Part shown: piece by piece, positions 40,654 through 50,361 of the stretch
Numbering within the stretch: the stretch's first letter is position 1
Layout of the letters: each line of letters starts with the position of its first letter
NCBI RefSeq assembly: GCF_000350225.1
Contig: NW_005179054.1
Coordinates: forward strand, 91,933 to 155,932
Source: Chondrus crispus
Taxonomy: Eukaryota; Rhodophyta; Florideophyceae; Gigartinales; Gigartinaceae
Length of the DNA: 64,000 bases
Reading direction: 5' to 3'
The notes under the pieces: model-generated
Database searches by the model: none
The model's input: only the letters and a program-made list of their open reading frames with translations
Told to the model about the DNA's origin: nothing
Program-made: the position numbers and the translations under genes

Positions 40654-40861
40654 CATGCGGGGATGGCCCTTTTTGCTTGTAAGAATGCGCAGTTTTGTTT
40701 CCGAAGAGGTACGGCAACTCATCGGTTCGAATGGTCTTAAGTTATTAAAGTTATTAAAGTTTTTACTTTACGGTACATCAACAGGCTCCTTCACAAATAC
40801 CCGTTTTCCTCGGCAGATACGATCGTCTTTAGTGTGTCAAGCTGCGCAACCGTGCAAACAG

Positions 40862-43315
40862 CTACGCCGCGCTGGGGCTGACCCCAGCCTCACCAACATT
40901 GCTCGCATCGTTGTCGTCCGCATCCAGCTTTTTAGCGTCTTCGAGAATCTCATCATAGGTACTTCGATCTGCACCGTAGGGACGCTTGCCGAGCATGCGA
41001 ATCATATCTTCAGCCCCAATAGCCTCCCTCTCCAACAACAACAGCGCCACTTTCTCCACATCCTCTTTCCTATCAAGAAGGAGTTGTTTAGTGCGAATGT
41101 AAGCTTCGGAAACCATTTCTCGAACTTCCTCATCGATTCGTCTCGCTGTCCGGTCAGAGTAAGGCCGGTAAAACCCGTCATCGCCGTCCCCACTGCCCGC
41201 ACCCGGAAATGCCAGATTACGGACTGTATCACCCAAGCCCCATTCGGATACGCTCTGGTACGCCATGCGAGTAACCTTGTTGAAATCGTCGGATGCACCT
41301 GTCGTCACACTATCAAAAAAAATCTCCTCCGAAGCGCGCCCAGCAAGCGTCATGCACATTTGGTCGATCAGCGCCTCCTTCGACACCAAGTATCGCTCCA
41401 AAGGTTGATACTGCGCGTACCCAAGCGCTGCGCTCCCGCGCGGGATGATGCTAACTTTTAGCAGCGGCATGGCATGCTCCAGAAACCACCCGGCGACGGC
41501 ATGGCCGGCCTCGTGGTACGCAACTGTCTTCTTCTCTTCTGGGCTCATGACCATGTTCTTCTTTTCCAGTCCCCCGATAACGCGATCAATCGATGCCTCG
41601 AAATCCTCAGCTTCAACTGCTTCCTTGTTGCTTCTCGCAGCAATGAGGGCAGCCTCATTGCAAACATTCGCGATGTCAGCCCCTGCAAAGCCAGGAGTAC
41701 GAGTAGACATCTGCTTCGCAATTTCGTCCTTGCCCGGCGGATCAGCAACCTGAATCTTGCGCAAGTGAACGTTAAAGATATCGCGACGTCCAGATATGTC
41801 GGGAGGGTCTATGACGATCTGCCTGTCAAACCGCCCCGGACGCAGCAGGGCCGGATCAAGCACGTCCGCTCTGTTTGTTCCTGCCAGGACCACGACGCCG
41901 CTGTTGCTCGCAAACCCATCCATTTCAACAAGCAACTGGTTGAGAGTATTCTCCCTCTCATCATTACCTCCTGCAAACCCTCCGCGCCCCCTCTTCCTTC
42001 CGATAGCGTCGATCTCATCCAAAAAGATGATGCACGGCGTCATCGACCTTGCCTGTGCAAACAAATCGCGCACGCGACTAGGCCCAACACCTACAAACAT
42101 CTCCATGAAATCCGACCCTGACATCGTCAGAAACGGCACCCCGGCCTCCCCCGCTGTCGCCTTTGCCAGCAGCGTCTTACCCGTCCCCGGTGGTCCATAC
42201 ATGAGGGCCCCTTTGGGGATCTTTGCGCCAAGCTCCTTGTACTTGTCCGGCTTTTTCAAGTACTGCACAAACTCCATGATCTCTTCCTTGGCCTCGTTAA
42301 GCCCAGCGACATCGGCAAAGGTGATGTCGACCTTATTGTTCTCCGAGTTGAGAACTGTAGCATTGGCCTTACCGACATTGAAAATCCCGCCCGCTGGCCC
42401 ACCCCCTCCGCCTGCCCCTCCGAAGGGCCCCGACCCCGGCCTCATCCCGCCAAAGCCGCCGGAAAACGGGGATTTCCCGCCTCCACTCCCCCTTTGGGCT
42501 CCTCCGCCAACGCCCCCGCTCATCCTCCTCGCCAGCAGCGCATACACGGCCACAAAGCCCAGCGTGGGAATCCAGTCGAGCAGCATCCTCGAAAACGCGG
42601 CATCGTCCGAGTACACGACCGGGACGTACTCATGCGGCTCGATACCCAAATCATCCTGCGCCTGCTCTAGCTTCCTCTCCAGCGTATCCACCGACCCAAT
42701 ATTAAACCGCATCTTGGGCCTGAACAAGTCGTCCTTGAAGTAAACGTTAGCGACCTGTCCGTTAACCACCTCGATCTTGGACACCTTCCTCGCCGCGAGG
42801 GCCTCGCTCCGGAACGCCTTCCAGCTGACCTCGCGGCCGTCCGCGGGCGCGGCCTGCGACGCGGGGGCGTCCGAGCCGGACGCCGTGGGCGACGTCTCGT
42901 TGGCGCCGCGGCGCGCGAACAGGCCGTAGCTCGCCAGCACGCCCGCGCCGAACACGTACGGCAGCAGCTTCTCCCACCCGGCCGGACCTGCGTTCTTGCC
43001 CGGGCCGCCGCCCGCCCCGCCCGGCTTGGCCCCCGAGGATGCGCCGTCGCCCGCGCGCTGCACGTAGTAGCCCTCGTAGCGCGAGCGCTTCGGCGACGGC
43101 TTTTGCGACGAGGAGCCCGGCGAGGCGGTTGGGCCTTCGCGCGGGGGCGGAGGGGCGGACGATGAGGGAGGCGTGCGATGTTGGGAGGGCGTGGGCGACG
43201 ACGTGCATAGGCGGCGTAGCCGCACGGATGGACCGGCCGGTAGCGTCCGCACGCGGCCCGCGGCCGTGGCGCGGGCCGCGATGCTGCGTGCGATGTTGAG
43301 AATTGAGGTGGACAT
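40862..43315 (-). CDS. Mitochondrial m-AAA protease (AFG3/FtsH family)
   Basis: The 817-residue protein starts at the ATG at 43315 with a mitochondrial-type presequence ([16 protein letters not shown]). Two membrane helices lie at about 114-134 and 244-265, flanking an intermembrane-space domain. The AAA domain has Walker A GPPGTGKT (374-381), Walker B IIFLDEID (429-436) and the SRH region near 490-500. The metalloprotease zinc site is HEAGH (601-605). The Gly-rich linker before the AAA domain (about 267-310) is unusually long. It degrades and processes inner-membrane proteins. The frame is open upstream to 43495, but the ATG at 43315 starts the presequence. It is divergent from the FANCE-like gene. 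Confidence 0.93.
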   Translation of the reverse strand: MSTSILNIARSIAARATAAGRVRTLPAGPSVRLRRLCTSSPTPSQHRTPPSSSAPPPPREGPTASPGSSSQKPSPKRSRYEGYYVQRAGDGASSGAKPGGAGGGPGKNAGPAGWEKLLPYVFGAGVLASYGLFARRGANETSPTASGSDAPASQAAPADGREVSWKAFRSEALAARKVSKIEVVNGQVANVYFKDDLFRPKMRFNIGSVDTLERKLEQAQDDLGIEPHEYVPVVYSDDAAFSRMLLDWIPTLGFVAVYALLARRMSGGVGGGAQRGSGGGKSPFSGGFGGMRPGSGPFGGAGGGGGPAGGIFNVGKANATVLNSENNKVDITFADVAGLNEAKEEIMEFVQYLKKPDKYKELGAKIPKGALMYGPPGTGKTLLAKATAGEAGVPFLTMSGSDFMEMFVGVGPSRVRDLFAQARSMTPCIIFLDEIDAIGRKRGRGGFAGGNDERENTLNQLLVEMDGFASNSGVVVLAGTNRADVLDPALLRPGRFDRQIVIDPPDISGRRDIFNVHLRKIQVADPPGKDEIAKQMSTRTPGFAGADIANVCNEAALIAARSNKEAVEAEDFEASIDRVIGGLEKKNMVMSPEEKKTVAYHEAGHAVAGWFLEHAMPLLKVSIIPRGSAALGYAQYQPLERYLVSKEALIDQMCMTLAGRASEEIFFDSVTTGASDDFNKVTRMAYQSVSEWGLGDTVRNLAFPGAGSGDGDDGFYRPYSDRTARRIDEEVREMVSEAYIRTKQLLLDRKEDVEKVALLLLEREAIGAEDMIRMLGKRPYGADRSTYDEILEDAKKLDADDNDASNVGEAGVSPSAA

Positions 43316-43651
43316 TTGGAGCCTCGCGATGGAGACGAGGCAGGGTGTTAGCGAGGGAGGTACACGTACAGGTTGACACAAGAAATGACAAGCCTCTCTC
43401 CAGAAAAGGCTTTTTGTGGGTCGAATTGAAGTGGAAGGGAGGCCGGAGAGATTGGCATGTGCATGCAAGCTGCACCACAACACATCCATTGCCACGTGGA
43501 CACGTCGACGTAAATCACTCGCTTAGCACACACGTGTCCACGTGCACAAGCGCTCGCCCCATGAGCACAGCAAGGACAACCTTCGATAAACAAATCCCTT
43601 GGTTGATCCGCTTCTCCCATCCGCATCCTTCCTCCGCCGCCAGCCCCGAGC
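43316..43651. promoter_or_regulatory. Divergent promoter AFG3 / FANCE-like with CACGTG cluster
   Basis: The 336-bp region holds CCACGTGGACACGTC at 43492-43506 and ACACGTGTCCACGTG near 43530-43544: three CACGTG boxes within about 55 bp between divergent starts. Confidence 0.5.
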
Positions 43652-44869
43652 ATGCCTCCCGCGACCTCGTGGGCGCGCATCCTGCGCGCGCGCACAACCT
43701 CGCACGCCATCGAGCTAGCGGCCGACATCCCCGTGCCGACGCTCAACCGCGCGCCGTTACCGCACGCCTTCGCCGACCTGTCGGACCACGCGCAGCAGAA
43801 CGCGCGTGCCGTGCGTCGCGCGCTGGGCGTCGTCGTCGATGGCGTGCGCGAGACGGGCTGGGAGGCGTGGCCGGAGACCGAGGAGGACCGCCGATTCTTC
43901 GGTGATGCCCAGCACGCACGCCAAGTGGCGGGAGGGGAGCCAGACGGCATGGGCGGAGAGGACGCGCGGGACCAGGGCGAGAGCGAGGACGAGAGCAGAG
44001 TCGTAGCGGAAGAGGGCGGCGGTCGGAAGGCGCCCGCTGTGGAGGCCGCGTCACCAGGGACCCCTGAAAAAGCGGCCACGAGCCGCCCCCAACCCCAAAA
44101 GCGTGCCCCCGCGACGGAGGCCAGCCCCCCCGCTGCGTCGCCCGAAGAGCAAGCCGCCGCGCATGCAGTGCGAACCTGGGCGACGACGTCTGCCCACGCC
44201 GCGCCGCCGGCGGAGGCCGTTTCGCTTATCTGTCGCTCGGGGGCGGCGCGCTCGCTTCTGTCGCTCATCGCGGCGGACGACTCGCTGGCCTCTGTCCTGG
44301 CGCCGGTCGTGACGGCCCTGATGCAGCCCGCCGGTCCCGTGCTGGCCGCGGACATCATGGACACACTGGTCGTGCCGTATGTGAAGCAGCTCAAGACACC
44401 GGCGCCGCGCGATGCGATGCAGGCGCTCGTGGCGTTTGCGGAGCGCCATTGGCGCGTGGCCGTGCGGCTGTACCGCGTTTGTGCGGAGGAGTCGCCGGTC
44501 AGTGGCGCCGTGGCGGAAGTCTTGGTGAGGACGGCGCCCGTAGTTGCGCCTGCTGGCGCTTTGAAGGGGCTTCGCGCATGGTGCGAGGCGACGTGGGGGG
44601 AGGATGGCATTCGCGTAGTGGAAGCTTTACTGGGGAAATGCAAAAATGAGGAAGACGCAGCGCGCCTTGTGGTGTTGGCGCTGGAAAAGAATGTAGTCGG
44701 TTTGGAGAAGAGTGTGCGGTTTGGGAAATTGCTCTTCACCGTTGTGCGTGACCTGCCTGGTGTAGCTGACAACTTCAGAGAACAAATGGAGTCCATTTGC
44801 TCACGCTCAAATGTCTTTCTTGCTAAACGCGCACTCACAGTACTGCGTGCCAAGGCATCCAAGCCGTGA
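43652..44869 (+). CDS. FANCE-like helical-repeat protein
   Basis: The 405-residue protein has an acidic, Pro/Ala/Glu-rich low-complexity middle (about 80-185). From about residue 190 it is a run of short amphipathic helices: VRTWATTSAHAAPPAEAVSLICRSG, LLSLIAADDSLASVLAPVVTALMQ, VVPYVKQLKTPAPRDAMQALVAFAERHW. It ends with VRFGKLLFTVVRDLPGVAD and SNVFLAKRALTVLRA. The end pattern (AKL-LTVV, then a Ser/Thr-x-FL-x-K-x-L-x-x-x-L block) recalls the C-terminal domain of Fanconi anaemia protein FANCE, which links FANCD2 to the core complex. The match is by eye and moderate. A 513-codon open frame on the opposite strand is a composition artefact. Confidence 0.55.
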   Translation: MPPATSWARILRARTTSHAIELAADIPVPTLNRAPLPHAFADLSDHAQQNARAVRRALGVVVDGVRETGWEAWPETEEDRRFFGDAQHARQVAGGEPDGMGGEDARDQGESEDESRVVAEEGGGRKAPAVEAASPGTPEKAATSRPQPQKRAPATEASPPAASPEEQAAAHAVRTWATTSAHAAPPAEAVSLICRSGAARSLLSLIAADDSLASVLAPVVTALMQPAGPVLAADIMDTLVVPYVKQLKTPAPRDAMQALVAFAERHWRVAVRLYRVCAEESPVSGAVAEVLVRTAPVVAPAGALKGLRAWCEATWGEDGIRVVEALLGKCKNEEDAARLVVLALEKNVVGLEKSVRFGKLLFTVVRDLPGVADNFREQMESICSRSNVFLAKRALTVLRAKASKP

Positions 44870-45042
44870 CATCTACGGTCTACAATCAAATCAAGATTTC
44901 GCTCCGGGCTATTTTCACAAACCCGTCATACCGTAGCTCCAATTAAGAGGTGATGCCACTTCCAATATGTTTATGGATCTCCCTTGTCTTCCGCAACTAA
45001 AGCACAAAAGCAAATGAACACACTTTGCTATTCCACCACCGA

Positions 45043-48000
45043 TCACGACACCAGTTCAAGGTCTGCGTCCACAAACCCGAACATCGTTTTCAACAAGTTG
45101 ACTTGCTCCTTCGCTCGCGCGTCTACAACACCATCGGTAATCACGTCTGCCTGGAACAAAAGATACAACTCCCGTCTTTCCGAAACAGAAACGGCAGGTG
45201 CGTTGACCTTCGCGGGGAGTAGCTTTCCATACCGAAGCATGGTCTTCAGTTCAGCCACCGCTGACTCTGACCTGTCTTGTCTCAAACTGGCAGATGCCTG
45301 AACGAGATGAGACAGAGTACGGCGCTGAATACAAGCCAGCAGAATGTCCTTAGCTGCCGCGTCTTCGACTTGAAGACTCTTTTGCACTTCTTGGACAAGG
45401 TCCTGGTTGTCTGCTGCTAAGGCCCCAGTGTCAATTGCTGCATCGATCTCCACACCGAAGAGCTTGGCCCTTTGGTCTGCGGACACTTTCAAGTCCTTGA
45501 CCAAATCTACATCCAGAAGGGCAGCCGTTTTGCGCAATTTCTTCACTGTCTCTGGCAATACCTTTGGTAGCGCATATATCTGTTCAAGCAACACAGATAC
45601 TCTGTTATTCTTCGCATCCTTCAGGAGAGAAGCACAATGGTCTTCCTTCATGCTTAACATTTTCTGAATGTTGGACAAGAAATCGACATCTTTGTCTTCC
45701 AGAGGACCTTTCAGTAGTGACTGATTGATGTAATTCTTGTAAATCACGGTACCAATGTCTGAATGAATGTTGGAGATTTCGTCTTCTTGCATTCCCAAAA
45801 TAGAGCCCAATTGGTCCAGGGCTGCAAACAAACGCTGCTTCTCCCCACGTGTTTGAGCACTGAAACACTGAATGACGTATTGCTTGTATAGTTCGTTGTA
45901 GACCTTTGGTTGGAGATCGCCCCGCAATGTGACTGGATACTTGGTAACGGTCTTCTTCTCTCCATCGACTTCAATTTCCTCTTCCTTTGCCAAGCCATTC
46001 CTGACATAAAAGTCCACTAGATTGGAGAGCTCAATTGGAAGACCGCCTGCATCGATACCCAACACTGCTCCAGCTCGTTTGATGTTCGGGTCATCACCAA
46101 CATCACGTTCTTCGTTTTGGCCACGGAACGATTGGCGCTTCTCAAGTTGAGACATCGCTCTAGTCACGTAAAGGAGCATCCTCTGCTTGACGACTCTAAA
46201 GAATGCACCATCAGCGTCTTCCCTCGAGAGCCCCAAACGTTCTCGCAATCGCTCAAGACCACCCTTGTATTCATCGAGCATGATACCAGTAGGACCCATC
46301 GCCTCCGTCACAGACTGTTCATACACCGGACCCATGCACGACTTGTGTACTGGAGCTGCATCCTCTGGCGACAACCCCAGAAACTCTCTCAACACGAAGA
46401 GCTCCTGCGATTCGTGCTCTTGGAGGATTCGATTACCATCCACAAGTCTCGTAAGTTTGTTCCTGTAAATATCCAAATCAATGCTCTTGGACGTCTCGAG
46501 TGGCAGAGCTAAATCGTCCTTGATCTTGGTGATACCAGCCTTGCGCTCGTCGTCGAATGTACCAGCAGCTACTGCATCAGAGACAGCCTTCTTGTACACT
46601 GGTCCAGCAGCAGTCTTGAAAGCTTCAAGGGCGACCTCCTCCGTCAGCCCCAGCACGGCTCGTAATCTAGCCAATTGAGTCTCTTGTTCGGGACCAATGA
46701 GGCGGCTTTCTAGGCACTTTGAAAGATAGATACGATACATCTGACGTGGCTCCATGCGCGAAAGGACGCTGGCAACCTTCGGCATGTATGACTTGATAAT
46801 TGCAGTCTCGTCCTGGACGTCATCATTGGACACCTTCAACAAGCCGACGATCCCTTCTGTATACTGTAGGAGCTCTTTCAGCTGGGTGATGCATCCGTTG
46901 ACATTCTGAACACGCAGATACTTGCTCGCTGTGCGAATATGGTCGCTCGCCCTCTCGCTAATTTCTTTAGACATCGCGACCCTCGCAGCATCAGAAGGGA
47001 ACGAGAGTTCCGACTGCCGCAGAGCCAGGCGGCCGTAGATGCTCGCGAAAGATTCCTCAGCCTTCTTAACCGCATCAAGAGCCTCACCGACCTCCATGCG
47101 ATATACCGGCTCAGCAAGCGTTGTTAGCGTAGAGCTGGCTCTGTCGTCGCCAATCTTGAGCAACGTGCGTAACCGGGCGAGGGATTCATTGTCAACTTCG
47201 TTAAGCTTCCCCTTTTGTGATACAAGGGAGTCAACGCGATCTGCATACGCATCCGAGCGGATGCGTTCCGCCTGTATGTCCTTGACGCCCAAAGTCGCCT
47301 GAGCAGCCAAAAGATCCTCGCTACCAACTGACGAATCGACGCAAGCGCGGGCAACCACATCCTTATAAAATGGGAGCGCGACGCGTGCAACGCGCTCCTC
47401 GTATCTATCCTTGTTCATGGAAAAGAACTTGAACAACCTCGACTGCTCGTACCGGTAGGCCTCCTCGGTCTCCTTGTCCTCATACATGCGATCGGACAAG
47501 AAAAGGAGCTTATCCAGTTTTCTCTGGGCCGCGTCACGCTCGAAATCATCGTCCTCCGCATCCATGTAGACAACGTTGTTGCGATAAAACGCGCGGCAAG
47601 CTTCAAAGTGAGCGTCTCCAACGCTTGCGCCACCTAACCTAAAAGCGGCCTTCAGCCTACCCAGCTGGGAAATCTCCCCAAAGCTAACATCCGGGACGGC
47701 GACCATCGCGAGCAAGTACAGTTCGTACGTCGTCTCGCACATTTCCGTGAGGTCCTCGTCACTCAGGCCGAACTTGCCCTTCATCCCTTGCACCAGCGGC
47801 GGCAGCTCTGGATCGGCGAGCCCCTTTTCCATGAGCAATTTGGCGAGATACTTCCGGGCGGCCTTCTTCGGTCCATTTCGGAGCGTGACCACGCCCGCGG
47901 CGGCGACGGCGGCGCCCGCGACGGCGGCGCCGGGGCGGGCGATGCCGCGCGGCGGCGCCGCGGAAAAGGAGATGGCGGACGCGGCGAGGACGGTCGCGGC

Positions 48001-48231
48001 GGCCAGCAGGCCGCGCAGCGGCGGCGCGAGGGCGCCGAAGGCGACATCGGGCGCGGAGCCGACTTGGGCGTCGACGGCCGCCGCAGTGGCCGCTGCATTG
48101 TCGTCGGCCGACGCGCGCGGGACTGAGAGGGGCGGGCGTCGGCGCGACAGACGCAGCCGATCAAGCGCGGCGGACGGGCGTGAAAGGGGGAGCGAGAGGC
48201 CCGGGACGAAAGCGAGACGGGACGGAGCCAT
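45043..48231 (-). CDS. TIC110: Tic110, plastid inner-envelope import protein
   Basis: The 1062-residue protein has a plastid transit peptide (Ser/Arg/Pro-rich, about 1-45), two hydrophobic segments near 70-112 and a long soluble helical region of repeated hairpins. Typical Tic110 blocks include LVQGMKGKFGLSDEDLTEM, the EL-x-FLGLSPEDAAPVHKSCMGPVYE unit, LREFLGLS, RLGLSREDADGAFF and repeats of the form GPVY(E/K). It scaffolds the stroma-facing import motor at the inner envelope. Length is near the usual 1000. No intron. Its ATG lies 101 bp from a perfect 53-bp palindrome. Confidence 0.9.
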   Translation of the reverse strand: MAPSRLAFVPGLSLPLSRPSAALDRLRLSRRRPPLSVPRASADDNAAATAAAVDAQVGSAPDVAFGALAPPLRGLLAAATVLAASAISFSAAPPRGIARPGAAVAGAAVAAAGVVTLRNGPKKAARKYLAKLLMEKGLADPELPPLVQGMKGKFGLSDEDLTEMCETTYELYLLAMVAVPDVSFGEISQLGRLKAAFRLGGASVGDAHFEACRAFYRNNVVYMDAEDDDFERDAAQRKLDKLLFLSDRMYEDKETEEAYRYEQSRLFKFFSMNKDRYEERVARVALPFYKDVVARACVDSSVGSEDLLAAQATLGVKDIQAERIRSDAYADRVDSLVSQKGKLNEVDNESLARLRTLLKIGDDRASSTLTTLAEPVYRMEVGEALDAVKKAEESFASIYGRLALRQSELSFPSDAARVAMSKEISERASDHIRTASKYLRVQNVNGCITQLKELLQYTEGIVGLLKVSNDDVQDETAIIKSYMPKVASVLSRMEPRQMYRIYLSKCLESRLIGPEQETQLARLRAVLGLTEEVALEAFKTAAGPVYKKAVSDAVAAGTFDDERKAGITKIKDDLALPLETSKSIDLDIYRNKLTRLVDGNRILQEHESQELFVLREFLGLSPEDAAPVHKSCMGPVYEQSVTEAMGPTGIMLDEYKGGLERLRERLGLSREDADGAFFRVVKQRMLLYVTRAMSQLEKRQSFRGQNEERDVGDDPNIKRAGAVLGIDAGGLPIELSNLVDFYVRNGLAKEEEIEVDGEKKTVTKYPVTLRGDLQPKVYNELYKQYVIQCFSAQTRGEKQRLFAALDQLGSILGMQEDEISNIHSDIGTVIYKNYINQSLLKGPLEDKDVDFLSNIQKMLSMKEDHCASLLKDAKNNRVSVLLEQIYALPKVLPETVKKLRKTAALLDVDLVKDLKVSADQRAKLFGVEIDAAIDTGALAADNQDLVQEVQKSLQVEDAAAKDILLACIQRRTLSHLVQASASLRQDRSESAVAELKTMLRYGKLLPAKVNAPAVSVSERRELYLLFQADVITDGVVDARAKEQVNLLKTMFGFVDADLELVS

Positions 48232-48856
48232 GATGCGGGGGGGCGGGGGGAATCGCGGGGGCGAATGCGGGGCGCGTCGACGAGTTCAAGAGTGCCGCCG
48301 TGATCTCGGCGTATTGGACAGTCGAGATGTGGTTTACGGAAAGTGTACTGTACCCTTCAAGGGTACAGTACACTTTCCGTAAACTAAGGGTAGTTGCCGG
48401 TTGAAACGGTCTTTCAGGCCAATCTCGACCAAATCTCTCGTTTTACACAGTATGGACGAATCATGTTTCAGTACGAGCGGCTTTTTCCTTACAGAGCTGG
48501 GTTGCTACAGCTACCATCATAGTAACCTGACGGCTGGGCTTAAAGCATAACAAGTGACACGTGGACCTTTTTTTTGGCCGTGCCAAGTAGCACACGTGTT
48601 CAATGAATGGCAGCTTGCTACGGTAGACGCTTCCATGCCCCCTTCACCCCGATCACCATCAAAATCCCGACGAGCATCTTCCCCGTCTGGCAGTCTCAGC
48701 ATTCCATACCGCTCCTTCGCTCTCTCCTTTCAGTTCGACAGACAGAAACCTGAAAGTCTCCACTCCTCAAATCCATCTTCTGTCATCGCGCTTCTTGCGG
48801 CCCGTTGCATACCCAGACCAAACTCTCAGCGTCCAGAACAAGATCCTGACTTCAAC
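48232..48856. promoter_or_regulatory. Divergent promoter Tic110 / DRG2
   Basis: It contains the perfect palindrome at 48332-48384 plus GACACGTGG (about 48556) and CACACGTGTT (48591-48600). The DRG2 leader is open in frame upstream of 48857 but has no DRG-like sequence. Confidence 0.5.
48332..48384. repeat. Perfect 53-bp palindrome
   Basis: Arms 48332-48357 and 48359-48384 are exact 26-bp reverse complements around a single central C. Each arm contains GTGTACTGTACCC or its complement, the same GTACTGTAC core found in other intergenic regions. No flanking duplication is visible. Confidence 0.92.
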
Positions 48857-50149
48857 ATGGGGGTCCAAGAACGCATCAAAGATATCGAAACAGAGATGTC
48901 CCGCACGCAGAAGAACAAAGCCACAGAAGGTGTAAGTTCTCCACATTCATCCCCACTTCCTCTCTTCCAACCACTGTCCGCAACTATTCTGACCACCGCG
49001 TTCCCCCGTCCGCGCAGCATCTTGGCATTTTAAAAGCCAAGCTCGCACGCCTCCGGCGCGAAGCCCTGGAAGGTCCCAAGTCGGGCGGAAACGCCGCGGA
49101 GAGAGGATTCGAGGTCGTCAAGTACGGAGATGCACGCGTCGCCGTCGTCGGCTTCCCATCAACGGGAAAGAGTACATTCCTCAGCGCTGTCACCGAGACG
49201 GAGAGCGAGGCTGCCAACTGTGCGTATATATCCCCATCCACTCTCGAAGACAACGTCCGCTCGATGCATGCCATGTCTGACCTGATTTCACACCCGCACA
49301 CAACTCCATCCGGTCCGCACAGACGAATTCACAACCCTCACATGCGTGCCGGGTATCCTCACCCACAAAGGCGCCACCATCCAGCTGTTAGATCTCCCCG
49401 GAATCATTGAGGGCGCCTCGCAGGGCAAAGGCCGTGGCCGCCAGGTCATTGCTGTAGCTCGCTCAGCCGATCTCATTCTACTCATGCTAGACGCCACCAA
49501 GTCCGACATCCAACGCACCTTGCTTGAGAGAGAGCTCGAGGCCGTTGGTATTCGTCTTAACAAGACCCCGCCCGATGTATACTTCAAGCCGAAGAAATCA
49601 GGCGGCATTGCTTTCACCGCCACTTTGCCCTTGACTCATATTACAGAATCTGTGTGCAGGAACATTCTCAAAGAGTATAAGATACATAACGCTGATGTCG
49701 TCATTCGCCAGGATATCTCCATCGACGAGATGATTGATGTTATCGATGATAATAGGCAATACATTCGGTGTCTGTATTTGTACAGCAAGGTGGATGCGGT
49801 CTCGCTGGAGGAGGTCAATCGTCTCGCCCATCAAGAAAACTCTGTCGTCATGTCTTGCTACCTCAAGCTCAATCTAGAGTATGTCATCGAGCAGATCTGG
49901 GAGCATCTAGGCCTTTGCCGCGTATATACGAAGAAGCAAGGCGCCCCACCTGACTTCAAAGAACCTATTGTATTACGCGGAGGCAGCAAAGTGGAGGACG
50001 CATGCAAGTCCATTCACAGAAGTCTCGCAGATCCATCGCAGTTCCGTTACGCGCTCGTATGGGGAAGGTCAACAAAACATGATCCACAACGGGTCGGCCT
50101 CCAGCACAAGCTCACTGATGAAGACGTACTTCAAATCATGTCCAAGTGA
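48857..50149 (+). CDS. DRG2: DRG2 GTPase (two introns)
   Basis: Exons 48857-48931, 49018-49219 and 49323-50149 give 367 residues. Introns of 86 and 103 bp start GTAAGT and GTGCGT, end CAG, and both contain CTGAC. The protein begins MGVQERIKDIETEMSRTQK, then HLGILKAKLARLRRE, the P-loop GFPSTGKST, the G3 motif DLPGIIEGASQGKGRGRQ, LLMLDATKSD, the family helix GIRLNKTPPDVYFKPKK, YSKVD (G4) and the C-terminal TGS domain PIVLRGGSKVEDACKSIHRSL with KHDPQRVGL. These fit DRG2 better than DRG1. It binds translating ribosomes or related factors with a DFRP partner. Splice sites were read directly and restore all conserved blocks. Confidence 0.95.
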
Positions 50150-50361
50150 CCACTTAAAGCATTCATTCGTCTCCCACGCCAACGCTGTGTCAGATTTACA
50201 GAAGACTGATGCACCCCTGGTGAACCTAAGCTATCTCTACGGACTCGCGGAACGCAATGGAATCGTCAAACGAGCCAGGAGCTGCAACCTCGGCCCTCCA
50301 TGTATCTACGGTAATGACTCAGACGTACAGCTCCAAGCCTGCATCAGGTGTCCCTACGCAT

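Noticed and set aside
40700-40745. GGTTCGAATGG, similar to a tRNA B box
   Set aside because: No A box or cloverleaf can be drawn around it.
43348-44889. 513-codon minus-strand frame opposite the FANCE-like gene
   Set aside because: It has no recognisable domain, is Ala/Ser/Thr/Arg low-complexity, and mirrors a GC-rich gene; long antisense frames are expected from such composition.
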